Assembly: GCA_021160355.1 (NCBI GenBank)
Contig: JAGHCS010000041.1
Location: 1 to 12,231 of the forward strand
Direction of reading: 5' to 3'
Source: Candidatus Cloacimonadota bacterium
Lineage (GTDB): Bacteria > Cloacimonadota > Cloacimonadia > JGIOTU-2
Length of the DNA: 12,231 bases
Shown: piece by piece, positions 1-7,579 of the stretch
Layout of the letters: every line of letters starts with the position of its first letter
Position numbering within the stretch: the stretch's first letter is position 1
The notes under the pieces: generated by a model
Seen by the model: only the letters and a program-made list of their open reading frames with translations
Database searches by the model: none
What the model was told of the DNA's origin: nothing
Program-made: the position numbers and the translations under genes

Positions 1-86
1 ATACTTGATTAAAAATTTACTCCTTCCAAATGTTTAACAAATAATTATATAAATATAAATAAAATATATACATGACAGGAGGAAAG
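1..86 (+). promoter_or_regulatory. AT-rich leader before the first gene
   Basis: The first 86 bases are strongly AT-rich, with several overlapping TATA-like stretches between about 41 and 69 (for example TATAAA at 54-59, with a weak TTTAAC at 33-38). This is what an upstream promoter region for the long gene run would look like, but no -35/-10 pair has good spacing and sequence, so I do not name a start site. The only firm signal is the ribosome binding site AGGAGG at 77-82. The upstream gene lies outside the window. Confidence 0.3.
77..82 (+). promoter_or_regulatory. Ribosome binding site that decides the start of the TPR gene
   Basis: A perfect AGGAGG lies four bases before an in-frame GTG at 87-89. 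An in-frame ATG at 72 would place this Shine-Dalgarno inside the coding region and has only AT-rich sequence before it. The GTG is therefore the better start, and it also puts the Lys-rich n-region of the signal peptide right at the N-terminus. Strong Shine-Dalgarno sequences are scarce in this window, so this one stands out. Confidence 0.75.
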
Positions 87-1715
87 GTGAAAATAAAAAA
101 AATCATCTTATCTGTATTTGTATTTTCAATCACTCTTCAACTCCTTTTCTGTTCATCGGCAGCAATTGCCGGCAAGAATGAACCTGAAGAAGGAGTCCGC
201 GTTGCAGTGTGGGGATTTCATTACAATGACCTCGATAGCCGCACTATGTGCAACAAGTATCTACCCAAGGATTTCCAGGAGGTTGGAAAAGAAAATCCCG
301 GTATCATAATGGTGTCCGAGAAAGATGTTGATAAAGCCCTTGGGAAAATTAAGATCGAAGAACTCGATCAAACCCTTGTTGCTGATCTTGCCCAAAAAGT
401 AAACTCCCGTATCAATATCTGGGGAAATATCTCCCAGATAGAATCAACTCTCTATAATCTCATCGTATTCATATTTGATGTGGAAACAAATGAGATCAAA
501 TATGAGCAGATGAAGGTCGAGAAGAAAAAAGAAGAACGACTGAAGTCTGCACAAAAAGTACTTGATATGGCTATTGAAATGTGCGGGTCTGCGGAGACAA
601 AAGCTATGGAAATTGCCATGAATTTCTTCAACTCGGAGCAATATCCTGATGCAAAAGCAGCATTTTTAAGTGTGCTGGAACTGAATCCTGAAGAAAAAGA
701 AGCATATCTCTATCTTGCCTACATAAGTGCGTCGGAAATGGACTATTCTACAGCGATCGACTATTACAGCAAAGCACTCGAGGTCGACCCGAACTACATC
801 ATAGCCCTTGAAGGACTTGCATGGTCATATAAAATGATCGAAGACTATGACATGGCTTCAGAAACATACAGAACGCTTGCAGAGCTTGAAGAGGACAACA
901 TCGAATACATGGTCTGTGTTGGCGAGATCTGTCAAATGACCGACAATTTTGATGATGCGGTTGATGCATACAATCTTGCACTTGATATTGATCCTGATTG
1001 TATTGAGGTTCATAAGCCGCTCGGAATTCTCTATTTTGAAGAAGATATGTTCGATGAAGCGATCCCGCATCTTCGCGCAGTGATCGATGCTGGCGTGGAG
1101 GATAGTGATATCGGCAAAAAGCTAGCAATCGCTTATCAGAAAACAGGACGTATAGATGAGGCTATCCAGCAGAACTTAGATATTATCCAAAGAAATCCAA
1201 AATCCACAAACCCTTATCTGAATCTCGCTGCAATCTATGTTACCCAGCAGGAATTCACAAAAGCTCTTGATGTATTGGACAAATATATAGAGCTCGCACC
1301 TGATTCTGAGATAGGTTATAATCGAATTGCTGATGTATATCGCCAAATGAAGGCGTATGATAAAGCTGTTCAATATGCACAAAAATCTGCTGAGATCGCC
1401 CCGGGTCATCCTGAACCCTATCTTATTCTTGGTGAAATCGATAATGAACGCGGATATCAGAATTATCAACTCTATATCGAGTATGATGAAAAGGCAAAGA
1501 ATCCGGAATTCAGCGCAGACTATGATAAAAACCATAAATTGCGCGTGGAGAATAAGAAGAAAGCCAATGCTTATTTTACTTCTGCGAAAGCATATTACGA
1601 AAAAGCAAAAACATTAACTTCCGATTATTTCATGCAAGAACGCCTAAAGGATAAGATCGAGCTGGTGAGAACACTTATCGAAGAAACAAAGCATGATCCT
1701 TTCTACGATGAATAA
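87..1715 (+). CDS. Exported CsgG-like/TPR-repeat protein
   Basis: The protein is 542 residues long from the GTG at 87; an ATG at 72 would add five. Residues 1-28 are a signal peptide: a KIKK n-region, a hydrophobic core, and a likely signal peptidase I site after AIA (residues 26-28). Residues 36-140 (GVRVAVWGF..., later IWGNIS and a strand ending FIFDVETNEI) look like the small alpha/beta domain of CsgG/TolB-N-type envelope proteins; this is a fold-level impression only. Residues 171-442 hold about eight tetratricopeptide repeats in a clear 34-residue register (starts near 171, 205, 239, 273, 307, 341, 375, 409), with the usual A/Y...A...Y...AL..DP pattern. A charged, helical Lys/Glu-rich tail follows (460-542). 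TPR arrays bind proteins, so a periplasmic scaffold or assembly role is the natural inference; no enzyme motif is visible. The end overlaps the start of glyQ. I do not recognise a named gene. Confidence 0.85.
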   Translation: MKIKKIILSVFVFSITLQLLFCSSAAIAGKNEPEEGVRVAVWGFHYNDLDSRTMCNKYLPKDFQEVGKENPGIIMVSEKDVDKALGKIKIEELDQTLVADLAQKVNSRINIWGNISQIESTLYNLIVFIFDVETNEIKYEQMKVEKKKEERLKSAQKVLDMAIEMCGSAETKAMEIAMNFFNSEQYPDAKAAFLSVLELNPEEKEAYLYLAYISASEMDYSTAIDYYSKALEVDPNYIIALEGLAWSYKMIEDYDMASETYRTLAELEEDNIEYMVCVGEICQMTDNFDDAVDAYNLALDIDPDCIEVHKPLGILYFEEDMFDEAIPHLRAVIDAGVEDSDIGKKLAIAYQKTGRIDEAIQQNLDIIQRNPKSTNPYLNLAAIYVTQQEFTKALDVLDKYIELAPDSEIGYNRIADVYRQMKAYDKAVQYAQKSAEIAPGHPEPYLILGEIDNERGYQNYQLYIEYDEKAKNPEFSADYDKNHKLRVENKKKANAYFTSAKAYYEKAKTLTSDYFMQERLKDKIELVRTLIEETKHDPFYDE

Positions 1716-2571
1716 AGCTTTGACTTTCCAGCAGATCATATTCCATCTACAGAAATTTTGGGATTCTCAGGGCTGTATAATTCGTCAGCCCTATGATGTA
1801 GAAATGGGTGCCGGCACTTTTCATCCTGCCACCTTTTTCGGATCCCTCTCCAATAAAGATGAACGAGTTGCATATATTCAGCCCTCGAGACGCCCCAAGG
1901 ATGGACGCTATGGTGATAATCCCAACAGATTGCAGCATTATTACCAATTCCAGGTCATTATCAAACCTTCACCTGACGATATTCAGGAACTATATTTGAA
2001 GAGTCTTGAAGCAATCGGCACTCCTATCAAGGAGCATGATGTGCGATTCGTGGAAGATGATTGGGAGTCCCCGACACTCGGCGCAGCTGGATTGGGCTGG
2101 GAAGTATGGCTGGATGGAATGGAAATTTCGCAGTTCACATATTTTCAACAGATCGCAGGATACGAACTGAAGTCAGTCCCGGTAGAACTCACATACGGCC
2201 TAGAACGTATCGCTATGTACATTCAGCAGGTCGATCATTTCAAAGATATTAAATGGAACGATATAATGGCCTATGATGAAGTGTATATGACAAGCGAAAA
2301 GCAATTCTGTGAATTCAATTTCAAAACTGCAAATGTTGAGATGCTACTTGGCGAGTTTGATTGCTGTGAAAAAGAGGTGTTCAGGCAGGTGGAATGCGGG
2401 CTTGTCTATCCTGCATATGATTATGTGCTCAAATGCTCACATATATTTAATCTGCTCGATGCACGCGGTGCGATCAGCGTTTCGGAAAGGGCAATGTATA
2501 TAAAACGCATCCGCAACCTTGCACGTGCGTGCGCCACTGAATTTATAGAATCCCAGAATGACCAAAAATAA
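1708..2571 (+). CDS. glyQ: Glycine--tRNA ligase alpha subunit
   Basis: GlyQ is the class II catalytic subunit of the bacterial alpha2beta2 glycyl-tRNA synthetase; it activates glycine with ATP and charges tRNA-Gly in the cytoplasm. The match to the family is strong along the whole length: QPYDVEMGAGTFHPATFF (27-44), AYIQPSRRPKDGRYG (55-69) and NRLQHYYQFQVIIKPSP (73-89), motif 2 RFVEDDWESPTLG (113-125) followed by GLGWEVWLDGME and QFTYFQQ, motif 3 GLERIAMY (164-171), and the C-terminal FNLLDARGAISVSER (247-261). From the ATG at 1708 it has 287 residues, a full-length alpha chain. An in-frame ATG at 1693 would add five residues; neither start has a convincing Shine-Dalgarno, and 1708 fits the short N-terminus of the family and overlaps the previous stop (ATGAATAA), suggesting translational coupling. 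The tRNA-recognising beta subunit, glyS, normally next door, is not in this window. I see no missing catalytic motif, so the gene looks functional. Confidence 0.97.
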   Translation: MNKALTFQQIIFHLQKFWDSQGCIIRQPYDVEMGAGTFHPATFFGSLSNKDERVAYIQPSRRPKDGRYGDNPNRLQHYYQFQVIIKPSPDDIQELYLKSLEAIGTPIKEHDVRFVEDDWESPTLGAAGLGWEVWLDGMEISQFTYFQQIAGYELKSVPVELTYGLERIAMYIQQVDHFKDIKWNDIMAYDEVYMTSEKQFCEFNFKTANVEMLLGEFDCCEKEVFRQVECGLVYPAYDYVLKCSHIFNLLDARGAISVSERAMYIKRIRNLARACATEFIESQNDQK

Positions 2572-2579
2572 GGAAACAT

Positions 2580-3296
2580 ATGCCTAAAAATACTGAATCA
2601 ATATATAAAGAGATACTTGATTGTTACACTGAGACTTTCGGTACCTCTCTGCATTCGATATACATATACGGAAGTGCAACAACTGATGATTTCAATGAGA
2701 AATATTCTGACATCAATGTCGCAATAATCCTGGATGATATTTCAATTCAAAATCTTATAAAAGCCAGGAATTGCATAAAAACACTTCGCAAAAGACATGT
2801 CACTGCCCCGCTCTTTCTCACAAAAGAATATATTTCGGATTCCCTGGATTCCTTTCCTCTTGAATTTCTTTCAATAAAAAATTCTCATCTTACTCTTCAT
2901 GGAGATGATGCTTTTGAAGGTATCTCGATTGAACCGGAATATGTTCGCCTCCAGGCAGAAAGTGAACTCAAAGGAAAATTGCTTGTGCTTCGTGCTTCAT
3001 TTCTTGAGAACTACGAAAGGAAAAATGTGCTCAATACACTTGTTGTGAACTCTTTTTCTGCACTCATTCCTGTTTTGAAAGGGATACTGTTTTTTAAAGG
3101 AACAGAAATTCCCATAAATGCGCTAGATGTCATAAAAGCAACAGCAGAATTATGTGAGATCGATCTGTCATCCTTTGAATCTGCCTATAAGATCAAGAAT
3201 CGTTATTTGAAGCTGAAAAGCGAAGAATTTGTTACCTTCTTCGAGTCGTATATCTCTGCAGTAGATTCGCTTGCGAAACTCGTAGATAGATTATAA
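2580..3296 (+). CDS. Nucleotidyltransferase-fold protein with helical C-terminal domain
   Basis: The protein has 238 residues. An AGGA at 2571-2574, overlapping the glyQ stop, sits five bases before the ATG. The N-terminal half resembles Pol-beta-superfamily nucleotidyltransferases: IYIYGS (27-32) is the helix-turn glycine-serine motif, and 12 residues on comes SDINVAIIL (43-51), where a catalytic Dx[D/E] pair would be expected. The second carboxylate is Asn46. A further strand region, APLFLT (76-81) and FPLEFLSIK (92-100), could carry a third acid (Glu95). Residues 122-238 are helical and start with LQAESELKGKLLVLR, which resembles the helical partner domain (HEPN/KNTase-C-like) found in two-domain nucleotidyltransferases such as aminoglycoside adenylyltransferases. 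From memory, a widespread uncharacterised family has the same SDIN and FP[IL]EFL...K...L.G.D layout, so the Asn may be a family trait. The substrate is unknown and weak or absent catalysis is possible. It occupies the position where glyS often follows glyQ but does not resemble glyS. Confidence 0.75.
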   Translation: MPKNTESIYKEILDCYTETFGTSLHSIYIYGSATTDDFNEKYSDINVAIILDDISIQNLIKARNCIKTLRKRHVTAPLFLTKEYISDSLDSFPLEFLSIKNSHLTLHGDDAFEGISIEPEYVRLQAESELKGKLLVLRASFLENYERKNVLNTLVVNSFSALIPVLKGILFFKGTEIPINALDVIKATAELCEIDLSSFESAYKIKNRYLKLKSEEFVTFFESYISAVDSLAKLVDRL

Positions 3297-3353
3297 TCTT
3301 TTGTATTTGATAACGAATATTGTAAGCACTTTCCGTGCGGTGAAGCAGTTATT
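3297..3353 (+). other. Longest gap inside the main gene run
   Basis: These 57 bases separate the nucleotidyltransferase-like gene from the flavoprotein. They hold a short GCAC/GTGC hairpin (3326-3338, five-base loop) without a following T-run, so it is not a convincing terminator. A weak GGTGA at 3339-3343 lies ten bases before the next ATG. I see no clear promoter; the transcript may simply continue. Confidence 0.3.
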
Positions 3354-4607
3354 ATGAAAAAAGTCATCGTCATCGGGGGAGGTCCTGCCGGCATGATGGC
3401 AGCATGCAGAGCTGCCGAATGCGGAGCAGAAGTAACACTTCTTGAGAAGATGAACAAACTCGGGCTGAAATTTTCACTCACCGGTAAAGGAAGATGTAAT
3501 ATCACGAATACTGAACCCGAGATAATGACATTTATTGAAAAGTACGGACAGAATGGTAAATTCCTTATTAATGCCTTCAACACATTTTTTAATAAAGAAT
3601 TGATACAATTTCTTGAGAAGCGGGGACTTGTTTTAAAGGAACTTTCAGGCGGGCGTATCTATCCTGAATCTGATAATTCGTGGAATGTTGTAGATGTGTT
3701 TGCAGATTATCTGAAGAAACTGGGTGTTCATGTACAGCTGGAATCTTCAGTAAGGGAACTTTTGCATTATAAGAATGTTATAGGCGGTGTTATTCATGAA
3801 AATGGTACTTTGCTCGCTGATGCTGTCATTATCGCAACAGGTGGAAATTCCTATTCTCAGACCGGGTCTTCGGGAGATGGATACCAATTTGCACGTGTCA
3901 CGGGCCACAAAGTCACAGATCTTTATCCAGGATTAGTACCCTTTAATCTGCTTGATATGGATACCGATCTCAATGGGGTGAAATTGAAAAATGTAAGAGG
4001 AACTGTCACCACGGATGATAAAATTTTGTCCGAAGCGTTCGGGGAATTCTATTTCACTGAATGGGGCGCTGATGGGTCTGTAATACTTCGTCTCAGTAGA
4101 GATGTAAAAGAAGAAATTCAGGAGGATTTTCTGACGCTGCATGTCGATCTTAAACCCGCACTTGAAGAACAGAAAATTCATGAGAGAATATTGAGAGAGA
4201 TAAACAATAATGGAAAAATCTCTTATAAAAGTATGTTAAAGGAGTTCCTTCCGGAAAAGATGATATCCTTCTTCATCACGAAAACTCAGATACCGGAAGA
4301 TACAAAAATCGCAAATATCACAAAAGAGCAACGAGAAACCATTGTGAGAAATTTGAAAAATCTTACTTTTACGATCACCGGCACAAGATCATTTGACGAA
4401 GCAATTGTTACTTCCGGCGGTGTAGAACTCTCACATATCGATCCTCGAACAATGGAATCAAAAAAAATAAAAAATCTGTACTTTGCAGGTGAAGTGTTGA
4501 ACATCGATGGTGACACCGGGGGATACAATCTGCAGGCAGCATTTTCAACCGGATATGTAGCAGGGGAAAACGCAGCAAAGGAACCACACAATAATGAAGA
4601 AAATTGA
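3354..4607 (+). CDS. BaiN/HI0933-family FAD-dependent oxidoreductase
   Basis: A 417-residue cytosolic flavoprotein of the HI0933/YhiN/BaiN family. The N-terminus has the Rossmann dinucleotide motif VIGGGPAG (6-13), with Glu31 at the end of strand two for the adenosine ribose. TGKGRCNITN (43-52) is the family signature. A second FAD contact, ATGGNSY..TGS.GDGY, lies near residues 161-175, and the C-terminal FAD motif YFAGEVLNIDGDTGGYNLQ spans 376-394, followed by the closing helix AFSTGYVAG. Length and motif order are normal for the family. Members are annotated variously as bile-acid-modifying BaiN, aminoacetone oxidase-like or uncharacterised oxidoreductases; nothing here fixes the substrate, so I give no symbol. 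The last 14 bases overlap the start of the PHP gene in another frame, which implies coupled translation. Confidence 0.92.
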   Translation: MKKVIVIGGGPAGMMAACRAAECGAEVTLLEKMNKLGLKFSLTGKGRCNITNTEPEIMTFIEKYGQNGKFLINAFNTFFNKELIQFLEKRGLVLKELSGGRIYPESDNSWNVVDVFADYLKKLGVHVQLESSVRELLHYKNVIGGVIHENGTLLADAVIIATGGNSYSQTGSSGDGYQFARVTGHKVTDLYPGLVPFNLLDMDTDLNGVKLKNVRGTVTTDDKILSEAFGEFYFTEWGADGSVILRLSRDVKEEIQEDFLTLHVDLKPALEEQKIHERILREINNNGKISYKSMLKEFLPEKMISFFITKTQIPEDTKIANITKEQRETIVRNLKNLTFTITGTRSFDEAIVTSGGVELSHIDPRTMESKKIKNLYFAGEVLNIDGDTGGYNLQAAFSTGYVAGENAAKEPHNNEEN

Positions 4608-5424
4608 TCTACACATACATTCAAATTTTTCAGACGGCACACGTCATCCAAAAGATATAGTTAAAGAAACTAAAGCAATGGGTTTTGGAGTGATCTCCAT
4701 CACAGATCATGATACTCTTGACGGATATAATGCGGGTAAAAGATTTGCCAAACATCTGGGTATCGAGCTGGTTCCCGGAGTAGAAATCAGTAGTTATTAT
4801 CAGGCATTCGACGTACATATTCTCGCTTACTTTGTGGATATCCATAATAGGCAGCTTCTGAACATGTTGAAATATTTACAAAAGGGGCGTCTCTTGCGAG
4901 CTCAGAAGATCCTCGATAAATTGGACGAGTATGGCTTTAATCTGAATATTAAGGACGTATTCGAGCATGTCGAAAATAAAAAGGTTGTCGGTCGTCCTCA
5001 TATTGCTACAGCAATGGCACAAAAGGACTACACAACGTATGAAGAAGCTTTCTGGCATTATATAGGTAATGACAGACCGGCGTATGTGCGCAAACCCACT
5101 TTTCCACCAGAAGAGGTAATCAAGATAATAAAAGATGCAGGAGGTATTGCAATACTTGCACATCCGGGAGTCATTAAAAATGATTTTATCATTCCCGATC
5201 TCGTTGATTTCGGCTTAGACGGTCTTGAGGTATTTTATCCGCTGCATAGTTTGTACCAGAGGCAAAATTATCTTGAGCTTGCCGAACGCTACGGGCTTCT
5301 GGTCACAGGTGGTTCTGACTATCATGGATTTGCCGGAAAGAACGAAGACTTCGGGCAGGCAATGCTTAAAGAAATCTACTACGATCAGCTCCTGGCTCAT
5401 AAGGATCGAAAACGTGCCAATTAA
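4594..5424 (+). CDS. PHP-domain phosphoesterase (TrpH/YciV-like)
   Basis: A 276-residue stand-alone PHP (polymerase and histidinol phosphatase) metal hydrolase. The expected metal ligands are all visible: His7 and His9 in DLHIHS, Asp14 in SDGT, Asp38-His39 in TDHDT, Glu64 in VPGVEIS, His75 in VHILAY, His136 in GRPHIA, His190 in LAHPG, and Asp242/His244 in GSDYHG. The length and the helical insertion at about 84-150, containing the GRPHIA motif, match the TrpH/YciV branch. In that branch characterised members are a 3',5'-nucleoside bisphosphate phosphatase (Chromobacterium) and RNase AM, which trims 5' ends of rRNA (E. coli). Hydrolysis of small nucleotides or RNA 5' ends is therefore likely, but which one cannot be read from the sequence. 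It starts inside the end of the flavoprotein gene and its own end overlaps the next gene. Confidence 0.92.
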   Translation: MKKIDLHIHSNFSDGTRHPKDIVKETKAMGFGVISITDHDTLDGYNAGKRFAKHLGIELVPGVEISSYYQAFDVHILAYFVDIHNRQLLNMLKYLQKGRLLRAQKILDKLDEYGFNLNIKDVFEHVENKKVVGRPHIATAMAQKDYTTYEEAFWHYIGNDRPAYVRKPTFPPEEVIKIIKDAGGIAILAHPGVIKNDFIIPDLVDFGLDGLEVFYPLHSLYQRQNYLELAERYGLLVTGGSDYHGFAGKNEDFGQAMLKEIYYDQLLAHKDRKRAN

Positions 5425-6037
5425 GAGAATGATATTACTTGCAGAATTTGAGACAAATACGTATCTCATTTGGGATAAGGTTTCGGGACTGGGAGCAGTT
5501 ATCGATCCTGCGAACAATGCTCAAACAATTGTGGATGAGGCAGAGAAATTGGGCTTTACAATAAAATATATCATCAATACTCACGGGCATGCTGATCATA
5601 TTGGAGCGAACTCCGAACTTAAAAAACTCACAGGAGCAACACTTTGCATCCATGAAGATGACAGCGAGAAATTAAAAAATCCGGATCTCAACCTCAGCTC
5701 ATTTGTTGGATTCCCAATTACTACAGTGAAAGCAGACAGGCTGCTGAAAGAGGGCGATGAAATAAACATTGGCAACATTTCATTAAAGGTGTTGCATACT
5801 CCGGGTCATTCAAAAGGATGTATTTGTCTTGCCGGTGATGGATTTGTGTTCAGCGGAGACACCCTGTTTTTTGAAAGTATCGGACGATATGATTTTCCGG
5901 ATAGTGATGGAGACCTTCTACGAAAGGGCATAGAAGAGAAATTATTTGTACTGCCCGATGCAACGAAAGTATATACCGGGCATGGGGGACCAACCACGAT
6001 TGGTCATGAAAAAAAACATAATCCCTTTTTCTTTTAA
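5414..6037 (+). CDS. MBL-fold hydrolase (glyoxalase II-like, YcbL type)
   Basis: A metallo-beta-lactamase-fold hydrolase of 207 residues. The dinuclear metal site is complete: HGHADH (57-62) gives HxHxDH, followed by His132 in HTPGHS, Asp149 in FSGDTLF and His190 in TGHGGPTT. Motif order and size match short glyoxalase II-like proteins (YcbL group), which hydrolyse thioesters such as S-lactoylglutathione; the long C-terminal substrate domain of classical glyoxalase II is absent, so the real substrate is open. I chose the GTG at 5414 because AAGGA at 5401-5405 lies eight bases before it and the resulting VPIKRMILLAEFETNTYL matches the family's first strand. An ATG at 5429 (202 residues) is the alternative. 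The frame stays open back to 5225, but that stretch encodes nothing family-like and lies within the PHP gene. It overlaps the PHP gene by 11 bases and ends three bases before guaA. Confidence 0.92.
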   Translation: MPIKRMILLAEFETNTYLIWDKVSGLGAVIDPANNAQTIVDEAEKLGFTIKYIINTHGHADHIGANSELKKLTGATLCIHEDDSEKLKNPDLNLSSFVGFPITTVKADRLLKEGDEINIGNISLKVLHTPGHSKGCICLAGDGFVFSGDTLFFESIGRYDFPDSDGDLLRKGIEEKLFVLPDATKVYTGHGGPTTIGHEKKHNPFFF

Positions 6038-6040
6038 ATT

Positions 6041-7573
6041 ATGGTAATAATTTTAGACTTCGGCTCTCAATATACATATTTGATACTGAAATCAGTTCAG
6101 CAGCTGAATGTGTCATGTAAAGTAGTACCTTACGACATTAATATCTCCGAAATTACAGAACTAGAACCTGAAGCAATAATTTTATCCGGCAGTCCCTACA
6201 GTGTGTTGGCGGACGAAGCACCTCTCTGTGATAAAAAGTTATTCGAGCTGGGAATTCCAATACTCGGGATATGCTATGGAATGCAGCTCATTTGCCATCT
6301 ACTAGGAGGTAAAGTCGCACATTCGTTAAAAAAAGAGTTCGGATACGTTGAGTTGATTATTGATGAAAAGCACAAACTGTTTGAGGGATTGGAAACCGGA
6401 GATGTGGTGTGGATGAGCCATTCGGATAAGATTGATAGCGTACCCTCTGGTTATGAAACATATTCCAGTACAACAAACACACCATTTGTTGCTATGCAAA
6501 ATAAAGCAAACAACATCTACGCAGTTCAGTTTCATCCCGAGGTTTCTCACACAGAGAAGGGGCTGTATATTTTTAGGAATTTCATATTTGGTATTTGCAG
6601 ACTAAAACCAAATTGGACGCCGAGTTCATTCATTGAGAAATCATCAAAAAGCATCAAAGAAAAGGTCGGGGATGCTGGTGTTTTACTGGGTTTGAGCGGT
6701 GGAGTAGACTCATCAGTCACTGCTGCTTTGCTGCACAAAGTAATTGGAGATAAACTTATTCCTGTTCTTGTTGACACAGGATTGATGAGGAAAAATGAGG
6801 TTGTTGAAATTCAACATATGTTCAAGAATATCGGCATCCATATTAATGTGGTAGATGCGAAACATATATTTTTCGAAAAATTGAAAGGCGTTATCGATCC
6901 CGAAGAAAAAAGGAAGATCATTGGAAATCTATTCATCCAAATTTTTGAAAAAGAAGCGCTCAAATTTGACAATGTACAGTTTCTTGCACAAGGCACTCTG
7001 TATCCTGACGTGATCGAGAGTGCTTCATCCAAAACAGCAAAAGGACCTTCAGTCACGATCAAATCTCATCATAATGTGGGCGGTTTGCCGGAAGTACTTA
7101 ATCTAAAACTTATAGAACCGCTTCGGGAGTTATTCAAATATGAAGTTAGAGTGATCGGCAAAGAGCTTGGTCTGCCGGATGAGATAATTTTCAGACATCC
7201 ATTCCCAGGACCGGGACTGGCAGTTCGTATTATCGGGGATATCACTGAGGAAAAAGTGGCAACACTTCAGGAAATAGATTTCATATTCATTGATGAACTG
7301 AGGAAGAGTTTTTATTATGATCGTATATGGCAGGCATTTGCAGTATTGCTGCCTGTGCAAACAGTCGGCGTGATGGGCGATGACAGAACCTATGAAAATG
7401 TGTGTGCGCTCCGTGCAGTGAACAGTCTGGATGGCATGACTGCGGACTGGACCAAGATCCCGTACAATATTTTAAGGCATATCTCAAACAGAATCATGAA
7501 TGAGGTAAGTGGCGTGAACAGAGTTGTTTATGATATTAGTTCCAAACCCCCAAGTACAATTGAATGGGAATAA
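6041..7573 (+). CDS. guaA: GMP synthase (glutamine-hydrolysing)
   Basis: GuaA converts XMP to GMP with ATP and glutamine, the last step of de novo guanine nucleotide synthesis. At 510 residues it is full length. Residues 1-190 are the class I glutamine amidotransferase domain, with nucleophile Cys78 in GICYGMQ and the His165/Glu167 pair in QFHPEV. The ATP pyrophosphatase domain follows with the P-loop LSGGVDSS (218-225), then KRKIIG, LAQGTLYPDVIES and KSHHNVGGLP. The dimerisation domain has RHPFPGPGLAVR, GVMGDDRTYE, MTADW and the invariant C-terminal KPPSTIEWE. LSGSP (48-52) replaces the more usual LSGGP; I recall this variant from Bacteroidota. The segment YTYLILKSVQQ (11-21) is also less conserved than the usual YTQLIARRVRE. 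It begins three bases after the MBL stop with no Shine-Dalgarno, and six bases separate it from the next gene, so it is probably read from the shared transcript. Confidence 0.98.
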   Translation: MVIILDFGSQYTYLILKSVQQLNVSCKVVPYDINISEITELEPEAIILSGSPYSVLADEAPLCDKKLFELGIPILGICYGMQLICHLLGGKVAHSLKKEFGYVELIIDEKHKLFEGLETGDVVWMSHSDKIDSVPSGYETYSSTTNTPFVAMQNKANNIYAVQFHPEVSHTEKGLYIFRNFIFGICRLKPNWTPSSFIEKSSKSIKEKVGDAGVLLGLSGGVDSSVTAALLHKVIGDKLIPVLVDTGLMRKNEVVEIQHMFKNIGIHINVVDAKHIFFEKLKGVIDPEEKRKIIGNLFIQIFEKEALKFDNVQFLAQGTLYPDVIESASSKTAKGPSVTIKSHHNVGGLPEVLNLKLIEPLRELFKYEVRVIGKELGLPDEIIFRHPFPGPGLAVRIIGDITEEKVATLQEIDFIFIDELRKSFYYDRIWQAFAVLLPVQTVGVMGDDRTYENVCALRAVNSLDGMTADWTKIPYNILRHISNRIMNEVSGVNRVVYDISSKPPSTIEWE

Positions 7574-7579
7574 TTCATA

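Noticed and set aside
72..86. ATG at 72 as the start of the TPR gene
   Set aside because: The AGGAGG at 77-82 would lie inside the coding region, and nothing resembling a ribosome binding site precedes 72; the GTG at 87 fits better.
138..160. Lipobox in the TPR protein (LLFC at residues 19-22)
   Set aside because: Phe at -1 is unlike a signal peptidase II site, and an AIA|G signal peptidase I site follows six residues later.
799..1128. Antisense reading frame of 109 codons within the TPR gene
   Set aside because: Its composition (rich in His, Arg, Gln, Cys) reflects the reverse of repeat codons; no domain, no ribosome binding site. The same holds for the other antisense frames in the window.
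3326..3338. GCAC/GTGC hairpin as a terminator between two genes
   Set aside because: The stem is four bases and no T-run follows.
5225..5413. N-terminal extension of the MBL-fold protein
   Set aside because: The stretch lies entirely within the PHP gene in another frame, has no family similarity, and a good start with Shine-Dalgarno exists at 5414.
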